The translations under genes and the position numbers were made by a program. From JADJVL01 sp046331545 (lineage in GTDB: Bacteria; Acidobacteriota; Holophagae; Holophagales; Holophagaceae): a stretch of 64,000 nucleotides of DNA. Below are positions 40,570 to 48,276 of the stretch, one piece after another (positions within the stretch are counted from its first letter, which is position 1; every line of letters begins with the position of its first letter). Location: positions 2,170,001 through 2,234,000 of the forward strand of contig JAXLQR010000002.1 in NCBI GenBank assembly GCA_046331545.1. The letters are read 5' to 3'. The notes beneath the pieces were generated by a model. The model worked only from the letters and a program-made list of their open reading frames with translations. It was not told the origin of the DNA and searched no databases.

Positions 40570-42042
40570 TCAGTTGAGCCGGATCAGGACGTCGTTGGAC
40601 CGGTCGGCCAGGATCAGCCCGCCCTCCCGGTCGAAGGCCAGGCTGCGGAACTTGCCCGAGATCCCCAGGGCCCGGAAGGTGGCGTAGCGCAGGACCGCGC
40701 CATCGGGGCCCCACACCACGACCCCGTCGAAGTCGCCGCCTTCCACGAGGCCCGCGATGTTTCCGGTGGGGTCCGTCGCCAGCGCCAGGACGTAGCGGAA
40801 CGCCGCCGGCAGGTCCTTCCCGTAGGGGATCTGGGCCTTCGGCTGCCCGGAGGCGTCGAGGACCAGCAGGGTGCGGTTGGCGTCGGAGGCCGCGATGGCC
40901 CCGTCCCGCAGCGGGGCCAGCGCGTTCAGGGCGGGGCTGGGAACCGTGCGGGCCTGGCCGTCGGCGCCGAGGAAGGTGAGCTGGGGGTTCTTCGCATCGG
41001 CGATCCAGACGGTCCCCCACCGGTCCAGGAACATGCCGCTGGGGGCGGAGACGCCGGGGATCGGCAGGGGGGCGGCCCCGTCCTCCCGGACGAGGGCGGT
41101 CTTGGGCTGGGCCAGCCACGGAACGCCCCCCGGACCCGCCAGCATCGCCTTCGCCCCGGGCACCTTGGGGCCCACCGGGCTGAGCTCGCCCTTGCGCAGG
41201 AGGGAGGCCTGGCCGAGGTCGTCCTGGTAGAGGAGGAACTCGCCCTCGGCGGTGGTGGCCATGAGGGTCACGGTCTTCAGCCACTTCACCTTGCCGGCGG
41301 GCCAGGGGCCTTCGCTCCGCGGCGTGGGGCGGAAGACGCGATGCTTCACCCTCAGGTTGATGCGCCAGCCGGCCTCCTCCGCCTCCGGGCTGCCCGGCGC
41401 GAGGTTCCGGATGCGCTGGAGCATCCGCAGGCAGCCGGGAAGATCCCCCATGCGGTCCAGGCACTCCCCGGCCTCCAGCAGGGCCCGGGGGGCGGCGGGC
41501 CCGGAGGGGTCCTGGCGGTAGGCCTCCACGAACTCGGCGAGGGCCTTGCGGGGGTTGCCCTGGTCCTTCCAGGCCATGCCGAGCTGGAACCGGGTCTCGG
41601 CGACGGCCGGATGGTCCGGATAGAGGTCGAGGACGCGGTTGAACTCCGCGACGGGCTCCCGCAGGTCCGCGGGCTTCCGGGCCTGGGCGGCCAGCAGCGA
41701 GCCGCGCATCAGCATCGCTTCGGCGGCGTAGCCGTCCTTCAGGTGCTCGGCCTTGACCCGGTCCAGGATCGCCAGGGCGGCCTCGGGCTTCCGCTCCACC
41801 TCCCACTGGTGGCGGGCCATGCGGAGCTGCGCCATGGCCGCGTAGTCGCTGCCTGCGGCGGCCTTGATGAGCTGGTTCCAGGTCTCGAAGGCCTCGGCGT
41901 AGGACTTGGCGGCGTAGGCCCGCTCCCCGGACCGGAACATCTTCTCGGCGAGGTCCGCTTCCTGGCCCGCCAGGGCGGGCCCCAGGCCCAGGACCAGGGC
42001 GGGCGGGACGAGGGCGAGGGCGGAGGACCGGGAGCGGGACAT
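40570..42042 (-). CDS. Exported TPR plus six-bladed propeller protein
   Basis: A 490-residue exported protein. After the signal peptide (MSRSRSSALALVPPALVLGL) comes a run of TPR-like helices (GERAYAAKSYAEAFETW; AMAQLRMARHQWEVERKPEA; to about residue 225). A C-terminal propeller of NHL type follows (MFLDRWGTVWIADAKNPQL; LAFDREGGLILADRSNDVLI). It is probably periplasmic and may scaffold other envelope proteins. Upstream in-frame ATGs at 42069 and 42060 precede or lie inside a TATGATGG element, so 42042 is the better start. It is the first gene of the six-gene operon and is coupled to the PEGA protein. Confidence 0.78.
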   Translation of the reverse strand: MSRSRSSALALVPPALVLGLGPALAGQEADLAEKMFRSGERAYAAKSYAEAFETWNQLIKAAAGSDYAAMAQLRMARHQWEVERKPEAALAILDRVKAEHLKDGYAAEAMLMRGSLLAAQARKPADLREPVAEFNRVLDLYPDHPAVAETRFQLGMAWKDQGNPRKALAEFVEAYRQDPSGPAAPRALLEAGECLDRMGDLPGCLRMLQRIRNLAPGSPEAEEAGWRINLRVKHRVFRPTPRSEGPWPAGKVKWLKTVTLMATTAEGEFLLYQDDLGQASLLRKGELSPVGPKVPGAKAMLAGPGGVPWLAQPKTALVREDGAAPLPIPGVSAPSGMFLDRWGTVWIADAKNPQLTFLGADGQARTVPSPALNALAPLRDGAIAASDANRTLLVLDASGQPKAQIPYGKDLPAAFRYVLALATDPTGNIAGLVEGGDFDGVVVWGPDGAVLRYATFRALGISGKFRSLAFDREGGLILADRSNDVLIRLN

Positions 42043-42056
42043 GGGGCGGGAGAGAC

Positions 42057-42064
42057 CCATCATA
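42057..42064 (-). promoter_or_regulatory. -10-like element TATGATGG of the 42042 operon
   Basis: The minus-strand octamer lies 14 bases before the ATG at 42042 and covers an upstream in-frame ATG. It faces the divergent element at 42099-42106. Confidence 0.45.
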
Positions 42065-42098
42065 GCCATGCCCGGCGCGAAGGGGGGACGGGCCCTGC

Positions 42099-42106
42099 TA
42101 GCGTGG
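42099..42106 (+). promoter_or_regulatory. -10-like element TAGCGTGG of the 42111 gene
   Basis: TAGCGT is followed by GGTGCC and the ATG at 42111. Element, spacer and ATG are identical to those of the K+ channel gene at 2112, although the genes are unrelated. Confidence 0.5.
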
Positions 42107-42110
42107 TGCC

Positions 42111-42812
42111 ATGCGTCTCCGGGTTTCCGCCGCGGTCCTCTCCCTCGCGGGCGCCTGCGCGCCCCTCGGGGCCCAGGTGCCCTTCGACCAGCTCGCCCCG
42201 GGCTGGCGGGAGGCGGCCCGGGACATCGTGGACCGCGCGGACTTCGCCTTCGAGACCCGCACGCCGCCCAAGCGGGTGAAGCTCGCCGCCATGGAGAAGC
42301 TCTTCGACCATCCGCGCCTGGGCGCGGCCATGTGGCGGATCTGCCAGTTCGTGCCCGCCTTCGTGGCCTTCGAGGAGGGTGGCGAGCCCGGCGACCGCTG
42401 GAGCATCGACGACATGAAGGGGCTGCGCGGCTCGCTGAACCTGGTGCTCCGCCGTCCCGGCCTGCGGGTCTACGTCGTCGAGGGGGTGGCGGACAAGGGG
42501 CGGCTGAAAGTCCCCTTCTCCATCGGCGCCAAGATGGTGACGGTCTACCGCTACTGGGAGGGCCCGAAGGGCTTCGAGAGCCACCTCCAGACCTGGACCG
42601 CCCTGGACAACGCGCTGCTGGGTTTCGCAGCCAAGCCCTTCCGGGGCTACATCCGCGGCCGCCAGGACGAGTTCATCGCGTACATCAACGGCAACATCGC
42701 CACCTTCGGGGAGTACGCCACCTCGCGCCCCCAGGAGTTCCACGGCCCCTTGAAGCTGGAGGGCGATCCGGTGGCGCTGCGCGAATTCGAGACCCTCTTC
42801 CTGAGGAAGTGA
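42111..42812 (+). CDS. Secreted protein of unknown function
   Basis: A 233-residue protein with a signal peptide (MRLRVSAAVLSLAGACAPLG; a lipobox-like AGAC is possible). The mature part is mixed alpha/beta with conserved-looking polar segments (RTPPKRVKLAAMEKLFDHPR; GKMVTVYRYWEG-like region near 140-150). I do not recognise the family. It has no Shine-Dalgarno and probably starts a leaderless mRNA. The next gene begins inside its stop codon (TGATG), so it belongs with the membrane proteins that follow. Confidence 0.62.
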   Translation: MRLRVSAAVLSLAGACAPLGAQVPFDQLAPGWREAARDIVDRADFAFETRTPPKRVKLAAMEKLFDHPRLGAAMWRICQFVPAFVAFEEGGEPGDRWSIDDMKGLRGSLNLVLRRPGLRVYVVEGVADKGRLKVPFSIGAKMVTVYRYWEGPKGFESHLQTWTALDNALLGFAAKPFRGYIRGRQDEFIAYINGNIATFGEYATSRPQEFHGPLKLEGDPVALREFETLFLRK

Positions 42813-43594
42813 TGGATCCCGCCAATCCCTACGAGCCGCCCCGGTCCGAGTTGATCCACCCCGACCAGGACCGCGGCCCCGCCGACGTTCCCCTCGTCCC
42901 CTGGGAGGACAAGGCGCGCTTCCCGGGCTTCTTCGACCGCGTCCTCGCCACCATGAGGCTGATGGTCCGGCCGGCGGAGGCGGGCCCCTCCCTGGGCCTC
43001 CACCGCCGTCTCGGGCCGGCGGTGTCCTACTTCGCCTGGGTGGGCCTCCCCATGATCTGGGTGATGCAGATCCTGGCGGCCCTCTTCGGCCCCATGGATC
43101 CCATGGCCGGGATCCTGGACCGCTTCGGCCTGCCCCACCAGGCGCCACCGCCGGGCATGGAGTCCTTCCAGCGCACCCTGCAGGTGGTCGTGTCCCTCTT
43201 CTTCCCCGTCAGCATGGCCCTCGGCATGGCGGTGATCGGCTTCGTCAGCCACGCGGGGCTGTGGCTCACGAAGGCCCTGCGTCCGGGCCGCGGCCTGGAG
43301 GCGACCTTCCGGACCCTGCTCTACGGCTACGGCAGCTTCAATGGCGTGCTCTGGGTCTTCAACGCCTGGGTCTTCCTGCCGCCCCTCCTCGGCGTGGTGG
43401 TGGTGGGGCTCTCCGCCCTCCTCAGCCTCGCCTTCTTCGTCCAGGCGGGGATCCTCCTCGCCCGGGCCCACGGCACCGAGACCTGGCGCGGCGTGCTCGG
43501 CATGTTCCTGCCCTGGATCCTCTTCGCCTGCTGCTGCGGCCTCGCCGTCGCGGCCTTGGGCGGCTTCGCGGCGGCCCTGGCCCGGGCCCGCTAG
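42812..43594 (+). CDS. YIP1-family-like membrane protein (1 of 2)
   Basis: A 260-residue inner-membrane protein. The N-terminal 70 residues are cytoplasmic and Pro-rich (NPYEPPRSELIHPDQD), followed by about five hydrophobic helices. Long helices near VVVSLFFPVSMALGMAVIGF and LLGVVVVGLSALLSLAFFVQ and the GLEATFRTLLYGYGSFNGVL loop resemble YIP1 domain proteins. The start overlaps the previous stop by one base. A second protein of the same type follows three bases after the stop, so the pair may be a duplicated heteromer. Function unknown. Confidence 0.7.
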   Translation: MDPANPYEPPRSELIHPDQDRGPADVPLVPWEDKARFPGFFDRVLATMRLMVRPAEAGPSLGLHRRLGPAVSYFAWVGLPMIWVMQILAALFGPMDPMAGILDRFGLPHQAPPPGMESFQRTLQVVVSLFFPVSMALGMAVIGFVSHAGLWLTKALRPGRGLEATFRTLLYGYGSFNGVLWVFNAWVFLPPLLGVVVVGLSALLSLAFFVQAGILLARAHGTETWRGVLGMFLPWILFACCCGLAVAALGGFAAALARAR

Positions 43595-43597
43595 GCC

Positions 43598-44320
43598 GTG
43601 GACCTCTCGGGCCCCTTCCGCCTCGCGTTCAAGCCCCTCACGGGCTTCCAGGACGAGGCCCGGGCGGAGGTCCCCGCGGGCCGGGCCTTCCTCCGGATGC
43701 TGGCCTGGCGCACGGTGCTGGGCTGGGCCGACGGCGCCCTGTCCCTCTGGGGCCTCGCGGCGGGCTATGCCGGCTTCAAGGCCATGGAGGGCCCCGTGTG
43801 GGGCCGCCTCCTGGCGATGGTCACCCAGCTCAACCCCGAACTCCGCGCCGAGGACGTGCGGGCGCTGGTGGCAGACCTGCCCGCGCTGCCCTCCCTGGGG
43901 CGGATGCTCCTCTGGATGCTGCCCCTGGTGCCCCTGGGCGTGGCCTCCGCCTGGCTCCACAACCTGGTCTGGGACCACGGCTGCCTGTGGCTGCTGCGGG
44001 GGGTGGAGCGCACGAAGGGCTGGCGCATCACGGCCCGGGCGGAGTCCAGCGCCCTGTGGGCCGGGAGCGCCGGCGTCGCGATCGGGCTGCTGGGCCATCT
44101 CCCGGTGCTGGGCCTGGTGCTGGGGCCGGTGCTCGGGGCGTTGGGGATCTATTTCTGGGTGCTGCGGGGCGTGGCCCTGGCGGCCTTCCACGGCTGCCCG
44201 GTGTGGAAGGGCGTGGCGGCCACCCTGCTCCACGTGGTGATCGCGGTGGTCTGCGGATGCGGGATGGTCTTCGTGGCCTGGCAGCTGGCGCTGTCCATGG
44301 CGGCGCCCGCCTATGGCTGA
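43598..44320 (+). CDS. YIP1-family-like membrane protein (2 of 2)
   Basis: A 240-residue membrane protein starting with GTG three bases after its relative. It opens PFRLAFKPLTGFQDEARAEV, then has about four to five helices (FLRMLAWRTVLGWADGAL; VLGLVLGPVLGALGIYFWVL; GVAATLLHVVIAVVCGCGMV). The loop before the last helices (LAAFHGCPVWKG) mirrors the LARAHGTETWRG loop of its neighbour, supporting common ancestry. Function unknown. The next gene overlaps its end by eight bases. Confidence 0.7.
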   Translation: MDLSGPFRLAFKPLTGFQDEARAEVPAGRAFLRMLAWRTVLGWADGALSLWGLAAGYAGFKAMEGPVWGRLLAMVTQLNPELRAEDVRALVADLPALPSLGRMLLWMLPLVPLGVASAWLHNLVWDHGCLWLLRGVERTKGWRITARAESSALWAGSAGVAIGLLGHLPVLGLVLGPVLGALGIYFWVLRGVALAAFHGCPVWKGVAATLLHVVIAVVCGCGMVFVAWQLALSMAAPAYG

Positions 44321-44711
44321 GCGCCGGCCCTTCCTGGCCCGCAGGCCCTGGGTGGCCTGGGCGGTGTTCGCCGGCGGTCCCGCCGGGCTGATCCTGCTGC
44401 GCCTCCTGGATGCCGGGGGGCTGCGCCTGCCCCCCTGCCTCTTTCATCGCCTCACCGGGCTGCCCTGCGCCACCTGCGGCATGACGCGCATGGCCCGGGC
44501 CTTCGCCGCCGGCGATCTGGCCGGGGCCTTCCACTGGCACCCGGTGGCGGCGGCGCTGGTGCTGCTGGCCCCCCTGGCCGCGCTGGCGGACCTCGGGCTG
44601 GCCCGCCGGGGCCGGCCCTTTCCCGTCCTGCCCGACACGGTGGCCTCCCGCGTCCTCGTGGCGGGCCTCTTCGCCGCCACCTGGGCCCTGCAGATCGCCC
44701 GGGGCATCTGA
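44313..44711 (+). CDS. DUF2752 membrane protein
   Basis: A 132-residue membrane protein with the DUF2752 signature: PPCLFHRLTGLPCATCGMTR, a Cys/Gly motif at the end of helix 1, followed by two hydrophobic helices (AAALVLLAPLAALADLGL and VLVAGLFAATWALQIA). The family is widespread and uncharacterised. It overlaps the YIP1-like gene by eight bases and is the last of a coupled run from 42111. Confidence 0.85.
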   Translation: MAERRPFLARRPWVAWAVFAGGPAGLILLRLLDAGGLRLPPCLFHRLTGLPCATCGMTRMARAFAAGDLAGAFHWHPVAAALVLLAPLAALADLGLARRGRPFPVLPDTVASRVLVAGLFAATWALQIARGI

Positions 44712-44769
44712 GGTTCCCGAAGGTGGCATGATGGGGACCACCTACCCCGATCCCCCGCGGAGTCCGGCC

Positions 44770-45129
44770 ATGTCCTTCCAGCAGATCCTGGACACCCTCA
44801 TCGAGCGCGTGCCCGAGGCCGTGGCGGCCAGCTTCAGCGACAAGGACGGGGAGGTCATCTGCAGCCGCACCATCCAGGTGCCCAACGAGGCCCTGGCCCT
44901 GCTGGGGGCCTACCAGCAGACGGTGAAGCGCCACCTCCAGCAGGCGGTGGAGGACTTCGACCGCGGCGCCATCGAGCAGATCGCCTTCGCGACGCCCGAC
45001 CACTGGATCGTCGTGATGGGAGCCGCGGAGGCCTGCGCCCTGGTGCTGGTGATGAGCCGGAACGGCATCCTGGGACGGGCGCGCTTCGAGATGGACCGCG
45101 CCATCCGGGCCTTCAACACGGAACTGTGA
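44770..45129 (+). CDS. Roadblock/LC7-like small protein
   Basis: A 119-residue cytoplasmic protein of roadblock/LC7 type by pattern: an N-terminal helix (MSFQQILDTLIERVPEAVAA), the SDKDGEVI turn, a long middle helix and a final helix (ARFEMDRAIRAFNTEL). In bacteria such proteins often act with small GTPases (MglB) or in gliding and polarity, but no mglA is next to it. The ATG at 44770 is chosen because GGAG lies about eight bases upstream; the frame is open 14 codons further. Family assignment is tentative. Confidence 0.68.
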   Translation: MSFQQILDTLIERVPEAVAASFSDKDGEVICSRTIQVPNEALALLGAYQQTVKRHLQQAVEDFDRGAIEQIAFATPDHWIVVMGAAEACALVLVMSRNGILGRARFEMDRAIRAFNTEL

Positions 45130-45155
45130 ACCTGCCGGGTTATTGAGGAGAGACC

Positions 45156-46568
45156 ATGGAACGCTTCATGGGCCTGCTGGGCGTGTTGGCCTTCCTGGGC
45201 CTGGCCTACGGGATGAGCCGCCACCGCCATGCCATCCACTGGAAGACGGTGGCCTGGGGGCTGGGGCTGCAGTGGGTCTTCGCGGTGGTGGTGCTGAAGG
45301 GCGAGGCCATCCGGGCCGCCCTGGGCTTCCTTCCCTGGCCCACCCTGCATGTCTTCCACGAGGGGACCTCGGAGCAGTGGCACGCCCAGGCAGGCTGGAT
45401 CGTCCTCCTGCTGATGTTCGTTCCGATGCTGCTGAGGCGCTTCGCGGGCTTCGAGGACCGCCGGGTGAACTGGGGCGTCTTCGCGGTGGTGGTGGCGGGC
45501 CTGCTGCGGGGCAACCTGGTGGGGCACGCCTTCGACAAGATGCGCATCACGGTGGAGCACCTGATGGCCTACGGCGCCGAGGGCGCGGGCTTCGTGTTCG
45601 GCGCCCTGGCGAATCCGCGGGGCTCCATCGGGCTCGTCTTCGCCTTCGTGGTGCTGCCCACCATCATCTTCGTGGCCTCGATCTTCGCGGTGCTCTACTA
45701 CCTGGGCGTGATGCAGTGGGTCGTGGGCGCCTGCGCGCGGGCCATGGGCCGCATCCTGAAGGTGAGCGGCGCCGAGAGCGTGAGCGTGGCGGCCTCCATC
45801 CTCATGGGCCAGACCGAGGCGCCGCTCACCATCCGGCCCTTCCTGGCGCGCCTGACGCAGTCGGAGCTCATGGTGATCATGACGGCGGGCATGGCCCACG
45901 TCTCCGGGTCGATCATGGTGGCCTACGTGCAGATCGCCCACGTGGACATCGTCCACCTCATCACGGCGGTGATCATGACGGCGCCGGGCGCGGTGATGAT
46001 GGCCAAGATCATGCAGCCCGAGGTGGAGGAGCCGGAGACCAGCGGCGAACTGAAGGTGGACATCCCGGTGCACGACGCCAACGTTCTGGACGCCGCCGCC
46101 CGCGGCGCCTTCGAGGGGGGCAGCCTGGCCTTCAACGTGGGGGTGATGCTCATCGCCTTCATCGCCCTGGTGGCCCTGGTGAACGGCCTCATGAAGTTCA
46201 TCCATCCCGGTTTCACGCTCGAAGCGGTCCTGGGCACGGTCTTCAAGCCCTTCGCGTTCCTCATGGGCGTGCCCTGGAGCGAGTCCGGCCAGATCGGCGC
46301 CCTGCTGGGCAAGCGCATGGTGGTGAACGAGTTCGTCGCCTTCATCGAGCTGGGCCAGATGACGGGGCTCAGCGCCAAGGCCAAGCTGGTGGCCACCTTC
46401 GCGCTGTGCGGCTTCGCCAACTTCAGCTCCATCGCCATCCAGGTGGGCGGCATCGGCGCGCTCATCCCCGAACGGCGGGGCGACCTGGCGCGGCTGGGGC
46501 TGCGGGCGATGATTGCCGGCACGCTGGCCAACTTCCTCAGTGCTTGCATCGCGGGCGTGCTGACCTGA
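45156..46568 (+). CDS. NupC-family concentrative nucleoside transporter
   Basis: A 470-residue inner-membrane symporter of the CNT/NupC family that imports nucleosides with H+ or Na+. It has about ten helices and the family core GQTEAPLTIRPFLARLTQSE with ELMVIMTAGMAHVSGSIMVA, followed by a later GLSAKAKLVATFALCGFANF stretch. A middle hydrophilic insert (EEPETSGELKVDIPVHDAN) is normal. It is slightly longer than E. coli NupC. GAGGAGAG lies before the ATG. Nucleoside-catabolism genes are not adjacent. Confidence 0.94.
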   Translation: MERFMGLLGVLAFLGLAYGMSRHRHAIHWKTVAWGLGLQWVFAVVVLKGEAIRAALGFLPWPTLHVFHEGTSEQWHAQAGWIVLLLMFVPMLLRRFAGFEDRRVNWGVFAVVVAGLLRGNLVGHAFDKMRITVEHLMAYGAEGAGFVFGALANPRGSIGLVFAFVVLPTIIFVASIFAVLYYLGVMQWVVGACARAMGRILKVSGAESVSVAASILMGQTEAPLTIRPFLARLTQSELMVIMTAGMAHVSGSIMVAYVQIAHVDIVHLITAVIMTAPGAVMMAKIMQPEVEEPETSGELKVDIPVHDANVLDAAARGAFEGGSLAFNVGVMLIAFIALVALVNGLMKFIHPGFTLEAVLGTVFKPFAFLMGVPWSESGQIGALLGKRMVVNEFVAFIELGQMTGLSAKAKLVATFALCGFANFSSIAIQVGGIGALIPERRGDLARLGLRAMIAGTLANFLSACIAGVLT

Positions 46569-46596
46569 TCATCGGGCACCACCCCGGAGCGTCCCC

Positions 46597-46821
46597 ATGA
46601 AAGGCCCCAAGATCCTCACCGGATGCGGCTGCGCCCTGGTGCTGCTCTGCCTCGTCGCCCTCGTGGTCTTCGTCGCCCTGCCCTCCCTCACCAACGGCCG
46701 CGCCAGCCAGAACGAGGTGCTGCCCGGCATCTGGATCTCCGGCGGCTGCGGCTGCCTGTCCACGCTGCTGCTGCTGGGCGGCGCGGTGTGGTGGATGATG
46801 GCCAAGAAGAAGCAGGGCTGA
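46597..46821 (+). CDS. Small two-helix membrane protein with GCGC motifs
   Basis: A 74-residue protein with two hydrophobic helices (ALVLLCLVALVVFVALPSL and CLSTLLLLGGAVWWMMA) separated by a short polar loop. Each helix begins with a Gly-Cys-Gly-Cys motif (TGCGCA, GGCGCL), which could be lipid-, metal- or disulfide-related. It ends in KKKQG, a cytoplasmic basic tail. No family is recognised. It follows the nucleoside transporter by 28 bases. Third-position G/C bias supports it as a real gene. Confidence 0.62.
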   Translation: MKGPKILTGCGCALVLLCLVALVVFVALPSLTNGRASQNEVLPGIWISGGCGCLSTLLLLGGAVWWMMAKKKQG

Positions 46822-46846
46822 GACCCCTAGGCCATTTCGGGGTTTC
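46820..46846 (+). terminator. Possible hairpin terminator after the 46597 gene
   Basis: GAGACCCC (46820-46827) can pair with GGGGTTTC (46839-46846), eight pairs including one G-T, around an 11-base loop. It begins in the stop codon. No U-run follows, so the call is weak. Confidence 0.3.
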
Positions 46847-47187
46847 AGGTCGGGATTACCTCTTGGACGAGGTGGGCCTCGAAGCGGAACCCTGGGGGCA
46901 TGGCCTCCCCGGTCTTTTTCAAGCTGGTTGTTCCCAGGTTCCTTGCTGCGTCCGTGCTGGCGGCCGCGGGGTTCGCGTGGACTCATCCCGCGCAGGCGCG
47001 GGCCGCGTGGGGTCTGGCCCGGAAGTGCGTGTGCGGTGTGTCCTGCCTGCTTCCGACGCGGGAGGAGATGGGCTCGGCGAGCGTGGGGAGCGGTGCTCCA
47101 GCCTGGGTGGCGGATCCGCTTGGCCTCCTCTTGCATTGAATCCTTCTGGGGCTGGAGGGCGAGCAGGGGTGGGGTTTAGTGCCGAAA
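46822..47187. other. 366-bp gap with no supported gene
   Basis: It contains an 80-codon open frame (46900-47139) with a signal-like N-terminus but no family resemblance, and I do not call it a gene. Composition is lower in G+C than the coding neighbours. No RNA gene or repeat is seen beyond the hairpin at its left end. Confidence 0.5.
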
Positions 47188-48276
47188 CTAGAACCGCCCC
47201 TTCAGCGAATGCGCATACCCCGTGAGCTCGACATAGGCATCGCCCACCTCGGTACCTGACGAATCCACCACGCGGCAGGCGCCTTCCCAATAGGTAATCC
47301 CGGTGCTGCGGGCGGTGCGCAGCTCCTGGGCCTCGAGGATGGGGACTAAGGTCCAGCGCTGGCCCCAGGCTTCGAGCTCGAGGGGCAACGGATAGCTGGC
47401 CTTGGATGCAGGGCTGGTCCACTGGCCCTTCGGACGCATCGAAAACTCACGGGTGCTTCGCGTGATCCGCCCCTTAGCATCCACCTCCGTGACCGATGAG
47501 AAGGGATCCTGGTCGCCGCCCTTCAGCCGCATGCGGTAGGCCATCAGGTGGCGGCCGTCGCGGAACTGGATCGCGGCCCAGTCCCAGCCCACCTGGCCCT
47601 CGGAGAGCTGGTTGGAGCTGAACTCGTGGTCCATCCAACTGTGCCCCGACACGGCGAGGGGCGCGGCCTCCCCGAAGGTCAGCGTCCCCGTGGACGCCAG
47701 CCTCGGGAAGGTGACGTAGTGGCTCGCGGCGGTGGGATCGGCGCCCTTCCGGCTCACGCCGTCCTCGCCGAAGACCACCGGCGGCGTGGCCGGCGCGAGC
47801 GACAGCGCCACCTGCGCGTCCCCGGCCTTGAAGTGGACCTGGATGCGGCCCGTCGCGTCCATCTCGGCCCGCCACGATTCGTTGAACACCGCGAGCCGGT
47901 CCAGGGCGGCGCCGGCGGGGATGCCTTCGCGATTCAACCGCTCCGAGACGCGGAAACGCCGGCCCGCCTCGTCCGTCAGCGCCGCGTGGGCCAGGTGGAT
48001 CTGGTCCGTGCGCCAGGCCGCGCTGCCGGTCCACGCCGCCTTGGGCGAGGCCTGCCGGAAGAAGGTGAGCTGGTAGCCGAAGCGCCGCGTGCCATCCGCG
48101 GTCCAGAGGTGGCCGGTGAAGTACCACCACTCCGTGCGGAAGGCCGGATGGGTGCCGTGGTCCCTCGGGAAGGCGAAGCGGTAGCGGGGCCGGGCCACCG
48201 CGAAGCCGTCCGGGGTCGTCGCCGGGACCTGGGCCAACAGCGGCAGGGTCGAGAGGAGCAGGGTGCGGAGCCTCAT
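47188..48276 (-). CDS. AttH/CrtC-type lipocalin-like secreted protein
   Basis: A 362-residue exported protein with a signal peptide (MRLRTLLLSTLPLLAQV). The diagnostic opening is FPRDHGTHPAFRTEWWYFTG, followed by RRFGYQLTFFRQ and SGHSWMDHEFSSNQL, as in the lipocalin-like AttH / CrtC N-terminal family. AttH proteins accompany ABC transporters AttE-F-G and are thought to handle a lipid-like substrate. Here its start overlaps the stop of the FtsX-type permease (ATGA), so the three genes are one transport unit. The C-terminal GYAHSLKGRF also fits the family. Confidence 0.88.
   Translation of the reverse strand: MRLRTLLLSTLPLLAQVPATTPDGFAVARPRYRFAFPRDHGTHPAFRTEWWYFTGHLWTADGTRRFGYQLTFFRQASPKAAWTGSAAWRTDQIHLAHAALTDEAGRRFRVSERLNREGIPAGAALDRLAVFNESWRAEMDATGRIQVHFKAGDAQVALSLAPATPPVVFGEDGVSRKGADPTAASHYVTFPRLASTGTLTFGEAAPLAVSGHSWMDHEFSSNQLSEGQVGWDWAAIQFRDGRHLMAYRMRLKGGDQDPFSSVTEVDAKGRITRSTREFSMRPKGQWTSPASKASYPLPLELEAWGQRWTLVPILEAQELRTARSTGITYWEGACRVVDSSGTEVGDAYVELTGYAHSLKGRF

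Noticed and set aside
46900..47139. 80-codon open frame with a signal-like N-terminus (plus strand)
   Set aside because: No recognised family, weak ribosome site and no G/C third-position pattern; it sits in a lower-G+C gap. It could be real but the sequence does not support it.
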